Position numbers and translations under genes: made by a program
Part shown: positions 43,167-52,182 of the stretch, piece by piece
Layout of the letters: each line of letters opens with the position of its first letter
Numbering within the stretch: the stretch's first letter is position 1
Notes under the pieces: generated by a model
Told to the model about the DNA's origin: nothing
Database searches by the model: none
What the model saw: the letters and a program-made list of their open reading frames with translations, nothing else
NCBI GenBank assembly: GCA_913049685.1
Contig: CAJWZD010000012.1
Coordinates: 1 to 57,129 of the forward strand
Reading direction: 5' to 3'
Origin: an uncultured Fidelibacterota bacterium
GTDB taxonomy: Bacteria; Fidelibacterota; Marinisomatia; Marinisomatales; TCS55
Length of the DNA: 57,129 nt

Positions 43167-44434
43167 TTGTTTAATAAAATTTTAATTTGATCAATTCTTT
43201 TTATCGGTCCTTTTATTTTTAGATAAACATGGTCGCTTTTATAGTCTCTTTTTATTATTTTGACACCTTGCTGGGAGAATGCAATATCTTTTGGTTTATT
43301 GTAGGGTAGTTGTAATTCAATTTCAATATGATCTTTATCCATCGTGCTTGTGATTGATTTTTTTAAAGATTCTATCCTTAACTGATCTAATGCAGATACA
43401 TAAATTCCATTTGGGAAAAGATTTTTTAAAAAATCAAATCTACTTTTTGATTTAATTAAATCAATCTTATTTAAAACTATTTGAGTTTGATTTTTTGCAC
43501 CTATATCACTGAGAACATTAATTATAGTTTTATAGTGGTCCTTGATGTATTCACTGGATGAATCTAATACTATCAAGATAAGGTCAGACTCTACAACTTC
43601 TTTTAATGTACTTCTAAAGCTTGCTACAAGATTATGTGGTAATTTTCTAATAAATCCAACAGTGTCACTTAGCAAAATAGTATGACTTTTGTCAATTTCA
43701 ACAGAGCGAATTGTCGTATCTAGCGTAGCAAACAATTGATTTTGGATAAATACATTTGATCCTGAAAGAGCTTTCATTAAAGTTGATTTACCTGCATTCG
43801 TGTATCCAGTTAAAGCAACTTTGTAATTTTCTTTTCTTTTTTTTCTTTGGGTCTCCCTTTCTTTGTCAATCTTATCTAGCTCCTTCTTAAGATTTGATAT
43901 TCTTGTTCTAACTAACCTTCTATCAACTTCAATTTGTGTTTCACCAGCACCTGCTCTTGTACCAATTCCCCCCATCTGTCTTTCAAGATGAGTCCAAGCT
44001 CTTGTTAATCTTGGAAGCATATACTCTAGCTGAGCTAATTCAACTTGAGTTTTTGCCTCTTTTGTTTTTGCGTGTTGTGAAAAAATTTCAAGTATCAATG
44101 AACTTCTATCAATAACCTTGATGCTTTTAGATAAATTAGAAAAGTTTTTGATTTGAGCAGGACTAAGTTCATCATCAAAAATTATCAGCTTAACATTTAA
44201 GCTCTTTGCATGCTCAATAATAAGCTGAGCTTTTCCAGGACCAATAAAAAAAGATGGGTTTATTCTATTTAACTTTTGAATATATCTATGGATGACACTA
44301 GCTCCTGCAGTTTTTGCTAAAAGCTCAAGCTCCTCAAGATGCTCATTAACTTTATCATAACTAAGATTTCCAAATACCGCTCCAACTAAAAATGCATCTT
44401 CAATAGAAAATCTAGATTCTTTTTTTTCAATCAA
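43163..44434 (-). CDS. hflX: GTPase HflX
   Basis: A 423-residue ribosome-associated GTPase that splits stalled or stress-arrested 70S ribosomes. The N-terminal HflX domain carries INPSFFIGPGKA and KLIIFDDELSPAQ. A coiled-coil linker contains GGIGTRAGAGETQIEVDRR. The G domain has G1 GYTNAGKST (about 209-217), G3 DTVGF and G4 NKID. Length and order equal the family norm. It is the last gene of the minus-strand run and overlaps the BatA-domain gene by four bases. Confidence 0.96.
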   Translation of the reverse strand: MIEKKESRFSIEDAFLVGAVFGNLSYDKVNEHLEELELLAKTAGASVIHRYIQKLNRINPSFFIGPGKAQLIIEHAKSLNVKLIIFDDELSPAQIKNFSNLSKSIKVIDRSSLILEIFSQHAKTKEAKTQVELAQLEYMLPRLTRAWTHLERQMGGIGTRAGAGETQIEVDRRLVRTRISNLKKELDKIDKERETQRKKRKENYKVALTGYTNAGKSTLMKALSGSNVFIQNQLFATLDTTIRSVEIDKSHTILLSDTVGFIRKLPHNLVASFRSTLKEVVESDLILIVLDSSSEYIKDHYKTIINVLSDIGAKNQTQIVLNKIDLIKSKSRFDFLKNLFPNGIYVSALDQLRIESLKKSITSTMDKDHIEIELQLPYNKPKDIAFSQQGVKIIKRDYKSDHVYLKIKGPIKRIDQIKILLNK

Positions 44435-46479
44435 CTAGCTGGTTTCCTTGAAATTGGTCTACTTAAAAATGATTCAACTAAAAACAAGAAAACGGCAAAT
44501 ATCAAAAAGATTCTCCACAATGATTTTCCATGGCGTTTGGATTTAATTGATTCAACTATATTTTGACTATCAAGAAGAATGCTCGCATTGTTTGTTTGAA
44601 AATTGCTAACTAATTCATTTAGGTTTGCTCTTATTTTTGGAGTCTCGTATTCTGAAAGACTTGTTGAAAAAGCTGTATAAAATTCACCATCAACATATAC
44701 ATCATAAGAACCAAGTTCATTGGTTGATTTTATATCTAACCGCTCTTTTTCATAGTTAGGAATAAGAAGAATCTCATTTTTATTAGGTGTAATTAATTTC
44801 CATTTCTGATTAATTAACTGACTTTGGACTTTTATTTTTTTAACCATCCCAACCTCAATCGGCGCTGTATTGAATTCATCTATTGCACTTAAAATTATAG
44901 AACGATGAAGCATGGGTATTATAAGACCTTTAAGACCAAAATTATTCCATTCAAGATCAAGTGGTGATGATAAAAAAAGGATTTTACTTGAATTTGATTG
45001 AATCTCAATTAGAAGAGGATCATCATTATTTAATGCAAGAATATGTTTATGATTTTTTTTTGTTTTAACCTTATTATATTTAAAAATTTTAGGCAAAGAT
45101 AAATTCGGATTTCTCAGGTTCAGATCATTGAAAATAGGATTTTCTCTATTTGCAATTTTTGCTGAAAAATAAGAATCTGATCCTACGAAAACTGTGTTTT
45201 GATAGGTAGGCAGATTTAAATTCACTAAAACTTCGCTATCAACATTCCTAAAGTTTTGACCGCTTATCCAAAATATCGAGCCACCTTTTTGAAGGAAAAT
45301 TTTTAATGCCTGAATACCTTTTGGGGTTATGTTTGTGGGATCGATTAAAAACAGGATATCGGTTTGATCTAGGTAAAGTATATCAATTGAAGACATTTCT
45401 TTTAATTCAATATCTAAAAGCCTATCTTTTCCGCTAATTGACTCAAGAGCAATTTTTATTATTGATGTTTTACTAACATCTGAAGCAATAACTTTGCATG
45501 AGATTCTTTCAGGGATGTACATTTCAAAAGTTTTAGTATTGTCAAACGCATAATCATCTTTGCTAATTTCAATCCTCCCTTTAATTATTCCGCTTTTACC
45601 AGGGTATGCTTGAAATAGAAAGTCTTTTGTTCGGTTCATCATAAAACTTGAAACAATTTGACCAATTCTATCTTCATTTAAATACAGCTCAATTGGAACA
45701 TTTTTTCTTTCCGTATTACCAGAATTTTCTATTTTGGTATTTAATTTCAACAGATGATTTGGAAGTTTCATTTGATTAACAGTAGAAACTGTATTTATCG
45801 ATAAATTATTTAAAGCTTTATCATTTTCAGTAAAGTAAAACTGCCATTCATTATGATTGCTCATAAAATTCAACGGTGGATTAGATGGGATATCGCTTAG
45901 AATAAATAATTCTTTATTTGGAGTATTATCATTTACGTGCTGGAGGATTGAGTCTACAAAAAACCATAGATTGTCTTTCCCCATAGACTGTTGAATTTTC
46001 AAGTTTTCATAATCTATCTCAATCCCCTCCTCTATAAAATCATTAAAAATCATTTTTGGAGGATTTGTTTGATATATTTTAAGATTTGTTACTCCCTCGA
46101 ATGCCGAAAATATTCTAGGCAATAAAGAAATATTTTTTTCTAGATAAGTCTCTCCATTTTTTTCAACACCAAGACTAGCAGAATTATCAATAACTACAAC
46201 AGCAACGGATTCTTTAGTACTTGGAACCCATTTTAAATTATTGCGTTGAATTGGTCCAGAGCACATCAAAATCAAACAAACAATTATAAGACTTCTAATT
46301 AAAACTAAAATCCACTGCTTTAATTTAAGACTTCGAATTGAGTCGCTCTCTAAAGCTTTGATATGTTGAATCGATGAAAACTCGACAGTTTTAGTAGTAT
46401 TTTGGTTAAATAAATGAACAATTAAGGGAATTAACGATGTAAACAAGCCCCACAATACTGATGGAAATAAAAAAGACAT
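44431..46479 (-). CDS. BatA-domain membrane protein with VWA-like region
   Basis: A 682-residue protein. The N-terminus matches the aerotolerance-regulator/BatA domain (LFPSVLWGLF...IPLIVHLFN, then KTVEFSSIQHI.AL, then a second membrane helix at about 58-76). A VWA-like segment follows with VVVIDNSASLG (about 95-105, the MIDAS DxSxS pattern). A middle part resembles glutamine-amidotransferase-like folds (LFLIDPTNITPKGIQALKIFLQKGGSIFWISG), and a last membrane helix lies near 657-675. Such proteins are common in Bacteroidota, but their function is not established. The usual partners (MoxR ATPase, DUF58, BatB-D) are absent. It abuts the polyprenol-kinase-like gene with no gap. Confidence 0.85.
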   Translation of the reverse strand: MSFLFPSVLWGLFTSLIPLIVHLFNQNTTKTVEFSSIQHIKALESDSIRSLKLKQWILVLIRSLIIVCLILMCSGPIQRNNLKWVPSTKESVAVVVIDNSASLGVEKNGETYLEKNISLLPRIFSAFEGVTNLKIYQTNPPKMIFNDFIEEGIEIDYENLKIQQSMGKDNLWFFVDSILQHVNDNTPNKELFILSDIPSNPPLNFMSNHNEWQFYFTENDKALNNLSINTVSTVNQMKLPNHLLKLNTKIENSGNTERKNVPIELYLNEDRIGQIVSSFMMNRTKDFLFQAYPGKSGIIKGRIEISKDDYAFDNTKTFEMYIPERISCKVIASDVSKTSIIKIALESISGKDRLLDIELKEMSSIDILYLDQTDILFLIDPTNITPKGIQALKIFLQKGGSIFWISGQNFRNVDSEVLVNLNLPTYQNTVFVGSDSYFSAKIANRENPIFNDLNLRNPNLSLPKIFKYNKVKTKKNHKHILALNNDDPLLIEIQSNSSKILFLSSPLDLEWNNFGLKGLIIPMLHRSIILSAIDEFNTAPIEVGMVKKIKVQSQLINQKWKLITPNKNEILLIPNYEKERLDIKSTNELGSYDVYVDGEFYTAFSTSLSEYETPKIRANLNELVSNFQTNNASILLDSQNIVESIKSKRHGKSLWRIFLIFAVFLFLVESFLSRPISRKPAS

Positions 46480-47064
46480 TTAATTTAAACCCATTAATAC
46501 CGACATCGTTAATGATGATATTATTGGAATTTTAAGATTGTCATCAAAGGGAAATGGAAGAGTTTCAATCAGCATGCCAAAAAAAGCTCCAGATGCTGTT
46601 ACTTGTAACGGTAAAGGTTTGTATAGGTATGCTATTATTAAACATGTAGAAAGACCAGCTAAAAAACCTTCCAGAGTTTTTCTGCCAATTTTTATTCTAC
46701 CATAATTCTTTCCAAATAAACCAGCAACTGTATCGCCAATACTCATAAATACTAATGAAATAACTGCAATATTTTTAGGAAAAATTGCTATAACTACAGT
46801 TGAAGATATCATTACCCAGGTAGCGCCTGTAAATTTTCCTTTTAATTCATGGTCTTTTAGCATTTTGTTAAAAAATAAGGCAAAAAATCTTCTTATAAAA
46901 TTTAATTTCAACCTTTGTGAATCAAAAAAAATAAAGATCAATGTAAGTAATGCTATGACAATGCTAGCACTGTTCTTATCAGTAATAAAATAACAATATG
47001 AAATTGGAATGATTAGGCTAAATATATGAGTAGCCTTGCGATAATATTGATATAAAGAAATCAT
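46480..47064 (-). CDS. Diacylglycerol/polyprenol kinase family membrane protein
   Basis: A 194-residue protein with about six membrane segments and the family signature GDTVAGLFGKNYGRIKIG followed by KTLEGFLAG (about 112-138), as in dolichol-kinase-like, phytol-kinase and CTP-dependent DAG-kinase enzymes. It probably phosphorylates a membrane lipid alcohol. A role in recycling the polyprenol carrier for the glycan genes upstream in the same gene run is an inference. It overlaps the PASTA gene by four bases. Confidence 0.85.
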   Translation of the reverse strand: MISLYQYYRKATHIFSLIIPISYCYFITDKNSASIVIALLTLIFIFFDSQRLKLNFIRRFFALFFNKMLKDHELKGKFTGATWVMISSTVVIAIFPKNIAVISLVFMSIGDTVAGLFGKNYGRIKIGRKTLEGFLAGLSTCLIIAYLYKPLPLQVTASGAFFGMLIETLPFPFDDNLKIPIISSLTMSVLMGLN

Positions 47065-47822
47065 TTGTCATTTTGAAGTTTATCAAAAATATCCTGCAAG
47101 TCAAGAATGCTTACAACTAAATCAATCTTAGCTGATTCATCTAGAACCGTTCCGGGTATAATCGACTGATCTAAAACGGTATAAGGAATTAGGTCTTCAT
47201 TCTGCTGGTAGGATACTTTTCCTAAGCTAAATTTTGATTTGACAAGCTCTTTCTTTGCACTATTTAAACTAAGTCCAAATAGTTGTGGAACTTGAAAAAA
47301 ATCTGGAGGAAGACCCATGCTTATTGTCAGTTGTAAACCATATCCTTTTTTAATTTGATCACCAGACTTGGGAAATTGCCAAGCTACGGTTCCTTTTTGA
47401 TAGTCTGGATTATATTCTGTATATACTGTATCAATATTTAAACCTATTTGCTGAAGCGATATCTCAGCACTTCTTCGTGATTGACCAACTAGATTTGGAA
47501 CCATGATCATTTTTTCCTGTTGAGCAACCTTTAATCTTATCGTTCTCCCTCTTTTCACTCTGCTCCCAGAAACTGGGTACTGATCGATAATAGTTTCAGG
47601 ATCAAACTTTGATGTGTAAAGAGTGTCAAATATTTCGGCTTTAAACCCTTCAGACTCTAATTGTTTTAAGGCTCTTTTAACATCTTTTCCTTGAAGATTC
47701 ATAACAACGACACTCTTGCCTTTTCGAATATATAATGGCATAATCAACCAATCAAAAATAATGAAGATCAAAAGGGAAGAAGTAATTAGAGATAATGTAA
47801 AATTAATTATTTTTTTTAACAT
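47061..47822 (-). CDS. PASTA-domain membrane protein
   Basis: A 253-residue protein with one N-terminal membrane helix (about 7-30) and three PASTA domains (about 35-97, 98-166 and 167-236). Each has the V-P-x-L-x-G..S..A...L/I pattern and ends in a V.R/K.G..I.L.V strand. PASTA domains bind muropeptides or beta-lactams in Ser/Thr kinases and PBPs. Here no kinase or transpeptidase domain is attached, as is usual for Bacteroidota-type PASTA proteins. It lies between rsmB (seven-base overlap) and the lipid-kinase-like gene. A cell-wall sensing or scaffold role is inferred. Confidence 0.9.
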   Translation of the reverse strand: MLKKIINFTLSLITSSLLIFIIFDWLIMPLYIRKGKSVVVMNLQGKDVKRALKQLESEGFKAEIFDTLYTSKFDPETIIDQYPVSGSRVKRGRTIRLKVAQQEKMIMVPNLVGQSRRSAEISLQQIGLNIDTVYTEYNPDYQKGTVAWQFPKSGDQIKKGYGLQLTISMGLPPDFFQVPQLFGLSLNSAKKELVKSKFSLGKVSYQQNEDLIPYTVLDQSIIPGTVLDESAKIDLVVSILDLQDIFDKLQNDK

Positions 47823-49123
47823 TTTTTTATCTTTGCAGCAAACATTCCATCAACATTGTCCCTTGGAGGGAAAGTTTCAAGACATTTATTGCTATTCAAC
47901 CATTGTTCAGGTATTTTTCTTTCTACAGATTCCAGTTTAAAATCCGGGTTAAATTTAAGGAATGACCTTACCACATTCCAGTTTTCTTGGTCCTCTAATG
48001 AACAGGTCGCATATACAATCACTCCACCTTTTTTTAAAAACCTAGAAACATTATTTATAATCTTCTTCTGAAGTAGGGTAAATTTCTCTATATCGCTGGA
48101 ATTTCTTCTCCATTTTATATCAGGTTTTCTAGCAATTACTCCAGTACCTGTACAGGGAGCATCTATCAAAATTTTATCAGCCATAGGATAATTATCTGTT
48201 GAAGCATCCATTCTTTTCCAATCTATATCCATTCCCAACTGCTTAGTTTGCTTTACAGCATTATCAATCTTAGATTGATTAATATCGCAAGAAAAAAGCT
48301 TGCCCTCACCTTTCATTTTTTCATATATATAAATAGATTTTGTCCCTGGAGCTGCACATACATCCAGAACAGTATCTCCTGGTAATGGGTCTAATGCCTC
48401 AACAACAGCTCCAGCTGCACGGTCTTGGACAAAAATATGTCCTTTAGAATAAATATTTGAAAATAAAATGTTTCTTAGCCCAGACTTTATTCTAATATAG
48501 TTTTTTGAAAAGGGACTAAAGCTCCATTCGATTTTTTTATCCTTTAATAAATTTTTTATTTCTTCACTATTGGTATCAAGCCTCAAATCAATTTCATGTT
48601 TATGATTAAGATATTTGCAAAGATTAATTGTTTTTGATCGTCCATATTTTTTTAACCAATTTTCTATCATCCAATCTTGAAATGAAAATCGAGAACCTAG
48701 GTTCTTACGACTTATAAAGGTGTCTTTGTTTACGTATTTTGCTTTTCTTAGGACTGCGTTAATGAGGCCTGATATTTTTTTATTATTGAATTTTTTTGAT
48801 AACTCTACCCATGAATTCACCGCTGCATGAGGAGGAACCAAATCATCCATAACATATTCATAGTAGCCTAATCTTAAAATACATAAAACATTCAATGGTA
48901 ATTTATTTATTGGTTTATTTAACGATTTTGATATGCATTCATCTAAAGCTCTCTTCCATCTAACCGTCTCATTGGATAACGCCATAGATCTATTTCGCTC
49001 ATTTGATGACAATTTGTTTTTATTAAAGTATTCTTGCCTAACTAATTTTAGTTGTAAGGCTGTGGATTCGTGTTTTAAAACGATATTATATGCATGGAGC
49101 CTTGACTTGTCATTATCAATCAA
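47816..49123 (-). CDS. rsmB: 16S rRNA m5C967 methyltransferase
   Basis: A 435-residue enzyme using SAM to methylate C967 of 16S rRNA. The N-terminal NusB-like domain (about 1-130) is followed by the Rossmann methyltransferase with LDVCAAPGTKS (SAM motif I), IDAPCTGTG (about 322-330) and YATCSLEDQEN (about 371-381). The two cysteines are those used in catalysis and product release. The combination NusB plus Nop2/Sun domain is specific to RsmB. The order def-fmt-rsmB is a classic translation cluster, and overlaps of 7-8 bases on each side indicate tight coupling. Confidence 0.96.
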   Translation of the reverse strand: MIDNDKSRLHAYNIVLKHESTALQLKLVRQEYFNKNKLSSNERNRSMALSNETVRWKRALDECISKSLNKPINKLPLNVLCILRLGYYEYVMDDLVPPHAAVNSWVELSKKFNNKKISGLINAVLRKAKYVNKDTFISRKNLGSRFSFQDWMIENWLKKYGRSKTINLCKYLNHKHEIDLRLDTNSEEIKNLLKDKKIEWSFSPFSKNYIRIKSGLRNILFSNIYSKGHIFVQDRAAGAVVEALDPLPGDTVLDVCAAPGTKSIYIYEKMKGEGKLFSCDINQSKIDNAVKQTKQLGMDIDWKRMDASTDNYPMADKILIDAPCTGTGVIARKPDIKWRRNSSDIEKFTLLQKKIINNVSRFLKKGGVIVYATCSLEDQENWNVVRSFLKFNPDFKLESVERKIPEQWLNSNKCLETFPPRDNVDGMFAAKIKKC

Positions 49124-50039
49124 ACTTTAATCCGGACTGTTTATTTATACCTCTATACCAATCTATTGCTAACATTTTTTTCTTTCCTTCAAACTGAACA
49201 TATATCAATTCAAGAGAAAAATCTAAACATGAAACAAAAACTTTATTGTTGATACAGACCACTACCCCTGGCTGGTCATCTAATTTTTTTGAAGTTAGTT
49301 TTGATTCATATATTTTTAGTCTTTTTCCATTAATATTAGCGAAAGTTCCAGGAGAAAAAGATAAGGCTTTAATTTTTGAATAGATGAGATGTGCCGATTC
49401 GCTCCAATCTATCTTTCCAAATGATTTATCTATTTTAGGTGCAAAAGTTGCAATAGAATCGTCTTGAGACCTAGGTTTAAAATCTGGATTTTCAATAACG
49501 CTCAATGATTCAACAAGCAGTTCTGCTCCAAGCTCTGACATTTTCTTTGATAAAGTTGCAAAGTTATCGTTGGGTTCAATATCTATTTTTTGCTGAAGTA
49601 TTATATTTCCAGTATCAACATTTGGTTGGATTAAAAAAGTTGTATTTCCAGTAACTGTTTCTCCATTCATCAAGGCATGATGAATGGGTGCAGCCCCTCG
49701 ATATTTTGGAAGTAATGATGCATGAAGATTGACTGCTTTAAGATTTGGAATATCAGTAATAGTTTTTGGAAGGATTTTGAAAGCTACTACTACAAGGATA
49801 TCTGGCTTTAAGTCCACTATCCATTCTTTCAATTTTGGATTTGAAAGTTTTTCTGGTGTAAATAAATCTAAATTGAGTTTTCTTGCTAGATTTCCAACAG
49901 GAGTATATGAAACATCCCTGGATCGCTTCATTCTTTTTGGTGGATTACTTACAACTCCAATAATCTGGTGGTTAGAATTACTTATAGCCTTAAGAGATGG
50001 ACATGCAAATTCAGGGTTTCCCATAAAAATGATCTTCAT
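49116..50039 (-). CDS. fmt: Methionyl-tRNA formyltransferase
   Basis: A 307-residue enzyme that formylates initiator Met-tRNA with 10-formyl-THF. The catalytic set Asn104, His106 and Asp142 is visible in NLHASLLPKYRGAAPI and VDTGNI. The N-terminal MGNPEFACPSL and the C-terminal OB-like domain (about 205-307) are complete. It lies 39 bases after def, which removes the formyl group, and overlaps rsmB by eight bases. Confidence 0.97.
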   Translation of the reverse strand: MKIIFMGNPEFACPSLKAISNSNHQIIGVVSNPPKRMKRSRDVSYTPVGNLARKLNLDLFTPEKLSNPKLKEWIVDLKPDILVVVAFKILPKTITDIPNLKAVNLHASLLPKYRGAAPIHHALMNGETVTGNTTFLIQPNVDTGNIILQQKIDIEPNDNFATLSKKMSELGAELLVESLSVIENPDFKPRSQDDSIATFAPKIDKSFGKIDWSESAHLIYSKIKALSFSPGTFANINGKRLKIYESKLTSKKLDDQPGVVVCINNKVFVSCLDFSLELIYVQFEGKKKMLAIDWYRGINKQSGLKFD

Positions 50040-50078
50040 TCTTTACCCTGGTATGATATTTTATATAAGATAACGGTG

Positions 50079-50615
50079 TTAATGAATCTCTTTTGATTTC
50101 ATCGTTTTTAATGAATTTTCTTTTATCGTTCTAAGCTCTTTGTTGACGCTTATTTTTTCAGCTTTTGACACTCTATTGATAATCAAATTTCCATTTAAAT
50201 GATCTACTTCATGCTGAATCACTCTTGCTAAAAGAGCATCAAACTCGTTTGTGAATTTATTACCATGTCTATCTTGATATTTTAGCATGATTTTATTTGG
50301 ACGTTTTACATCTAATCTTACGTCAGGAACGGATAAACAACCTTCGTTCATCCAGGATTCACCCTCAGCTTCAATAATTTCAGCATTAGCAAAAACATGA
50401 ATAGATTCACCCTCTTCATCAATATCTGAAATATCAACAACAAACAATTGTAAATCCACATCTATTTGGTTTGCTGCTAAACCTATACCATTTTCCTCAT
50501 ACATAGTGTCGAACATATCATCGATCAAAGGATCTAAGTTGCTAAAATCTGTAACTGGCTTACACTTTTTTTTAAGTATTGGATTGCCGTAATGAACAAC
50601 GCTTTTTGCGGTCAT
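50079..50615 (-). CDS. def: Peptide deformylase
   Basis: A 178-residue metalloenzyme that removes the N-formyl group from new proteins. All three motifs are intact: GIGLAANQ (43-50), EGCLSVP with metal ligand Cys93 (91-97), and QHEVDHLNG with metal ligands His135 and His139 and catalytic Glu136. Length is normal. It is two bases after yajC and upstream of fmt. Confidence 0.97.
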   Translation of the reverse strand: MTAKSVVHYGNPILKKKCKPVTDFSNLDPLIDDMFDTMYEENGIGLAANQIDVDLQLFVVDISDIDEEGESIHVFANAEIIEAEGESWMNEGCLSVPDVRLDVKRPNKIMLKYQDRHGNKFTNEFDALLARVIQHEVDHLNGNLIINRVSKAEKISVNKELRTIKENSLKTMKSKEIH

Positions 50616-50617
50616 TA

Positions 50618-50953
50618 TTAATTATCCTCAATTTGCTCATTTTGAGAATCGTTATTACCTGCTAGGTTTGAAACAGATGCTCTGTTGATAGTCATTTTTG
50701 TATTTGAGTCTACTTGCAGCAAAAGAGTTTTTTTATCTTTATCCTTAAATCCCGCTATAGTGCCATGAATACCCCCAATAGTAACGATTTTATCACCTTT
50801 TTTTAGCGCCTGTATCATTGCCTGTTTTTCTTTTTGGCGCTTAGCTTGAGGGCGAATCATTAAAAAATACATAATTGCTAAGATTAAAATAAAAGGCAGA
50901 TATGCCATCATTCCTGCACCTTGTGCAGCCTGTATAAATAATAAAATTTTCAA
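50618..50953 (-). CDS. yajC: Preprotein translocase subunit YajC
   Basis: A 111-residue protein with one membrane helix (about 17-34, LPFILILAIMYFLMIRP) followed by the conserved RPQAKRQKE, a GDKIVTIGGIHGTI segment and a cytoplasmic tail. YajC is an accessory subunit of the SecDF-YajC complex supporting protein export. No secD or secF lies in the window. It is 53 bases downstream of the histidine-kinase gene. Confidence 0.93.
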   Translation of the reverse strand: MKILLFIQAAQGAGMMAYLPFILILAIMYFLMIRPQAKRQKEKQAMIQALKKGDKIVTIGGIHGTIAGFKDKDKKTLLLQVDSNTKMTINRASVSNLAGNNDSQNEQIEDN

Positions 50954-51006
50954 TTTAACTCCAATCTTGTAATTAAAAATTACCTATAAATCGATAAAAA
51001 AATAAA

Positions 51007-52182
51007 CTATCTTTGCTTATGGAGTTTTATTTGAAATACCGTACCATCGCTTGCTGAACTTGATTTAACAAATATGCTACCACGATGAATTTCTTCAATA
51101 ATTCTTTGAACTAGGGATAGTCCAAGACCCCACCCTCTTTTTTTTGATGAAAATCCCGGTTTAAATACATTCTTCCAGTCTTTTTTATTAATGCCTTTGC
51201 CGTTATCTTTAATATAAATACATCCAAATTCGTTCACAGCTCTGACTGTTATTTGAACTTTTCCATTGTCTTTTTTGATTGAATCAATACCGTTACGAAT
51301 TAAGTTTTCCAGTACCCATCCTAGCAAAACTGAATTGCCCATAATACTAATTTCATTAATAATTTTAATTTCTAATTCTATATCTTTATCTAGTGAAGGT
51401 ATCCTTTTTCTTAAATATTTTGCCTGCTCATTAATTAGTTGAGTAACAGATAATTTTTCTAAAGGAGATTGCGAACCCATCTGACTAAACCTATCAGCAA
51501 TCTGCTCTAATCTCATCATATCTGAACGCATTTCTTTTGCAATATTTTTTGATTCTTTAGGGTGAGAATTAATTCTGTCAATCCAACCTATCATTGCTGA
51601 AATAGGAGTACCTAGTTGGTGTGCGGTTTCACGTGCCATCCCAACCCAAATTAAGCGTTTTTCATTTTCACGAATTGAATTAAAACCTAAAAAACCAACT
51701 ATAATAAACATTAAAACTATTAATATTTCAAGGTACGGTAGCCACTCTAACCTCTGAACAAGAACTGAGTCGCCAAAATGTAAATACCCTAAAAGCATTT
51801 TTGAGTTTGACCCTGAATCAAAATATTCTATTGGGATTGGCTTATTATTTTTATCCATCCTCCCAATGAGTTTTAGTAATTCATCTTTATTTTTATTTTG
51901 ACCAATATTCCTTGAATAAAGTGGAATATTTAATTTGTCAGTATATACAATTGGAAATTGAACTTTTTTAATAATTTCATCAAATACAAAACCTAGATTG
52001 GCATCACTCTCTTCATTGATAGTATTTGCAATAATCCTTGAATAAACTGTGACTATCTGTCTGTTATCATCTCTAAGCTGTGAAACTATATAATTTGAAT
52101 AAAAAATAGCTCCAGCCATTAATGTCAGCCCAAAAAAAAGAAGGCTGATTTTTATTTTTGAGCTATATGTATATTTTTTCAT
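51007..52182 (-). CDS. Membrane-bound sensor histidine kinase (orphan)
   Basis: A 391-residue kinase with two membrane helices (about 12-33 and 150-168) enclosing an extracytoplasmic sensor region of about 115 residues. The H-box is RETAHQLGTPISA with phospho-acceptor His188. The HATPase domain has N-box GWVLENLIRNGIDS, G1 DNGKGI, F-box FKPGFSSK and G2 RGWGLGLSLV. All catalytic motifs are intact. No response regulator gene is adjacent, so its partner is encoded elsewhere. It overlaps the YfhO-like gene by four bases, so the sensor is made with an envelope glycan cluster. The stimulus is unknown. Confidence 0.92.
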   Translation of the reverse strand: MKKYTYSSKIKISLLFFGLTLMAGAIFYSNYIVSQLRDDNRQIVTVYSRIIANTINEESDANLGFVFDEIIKKVQFPIVYTDKLNIPLYSRNIGQNKNKDELLKLIGRMDKNNKPIPIEYFDSGSNSKMLLGYLHFGDSVLVQRLEWLPYLEILIVLMFIIVGFLGFNSIRENEKRLIWVGMARETAHQLGTPISAMIGWIDRINSHPKESKNIAKEMRSDMMRLEQIADRFSQMGSQSPLEKLSVTQLINEQAKYLRKRIPSLDKDIELEIKIINEISIMGNSVLLGWVLENLIRNGIDSIKKDNGKVQITVRAVNEFGCIYIKDNGKGINKKDWKNVFKPGFSSKKRGWGLGLSLVQRIIEEIHRGSIFVKSSSASDGTVFQIKLHKQR

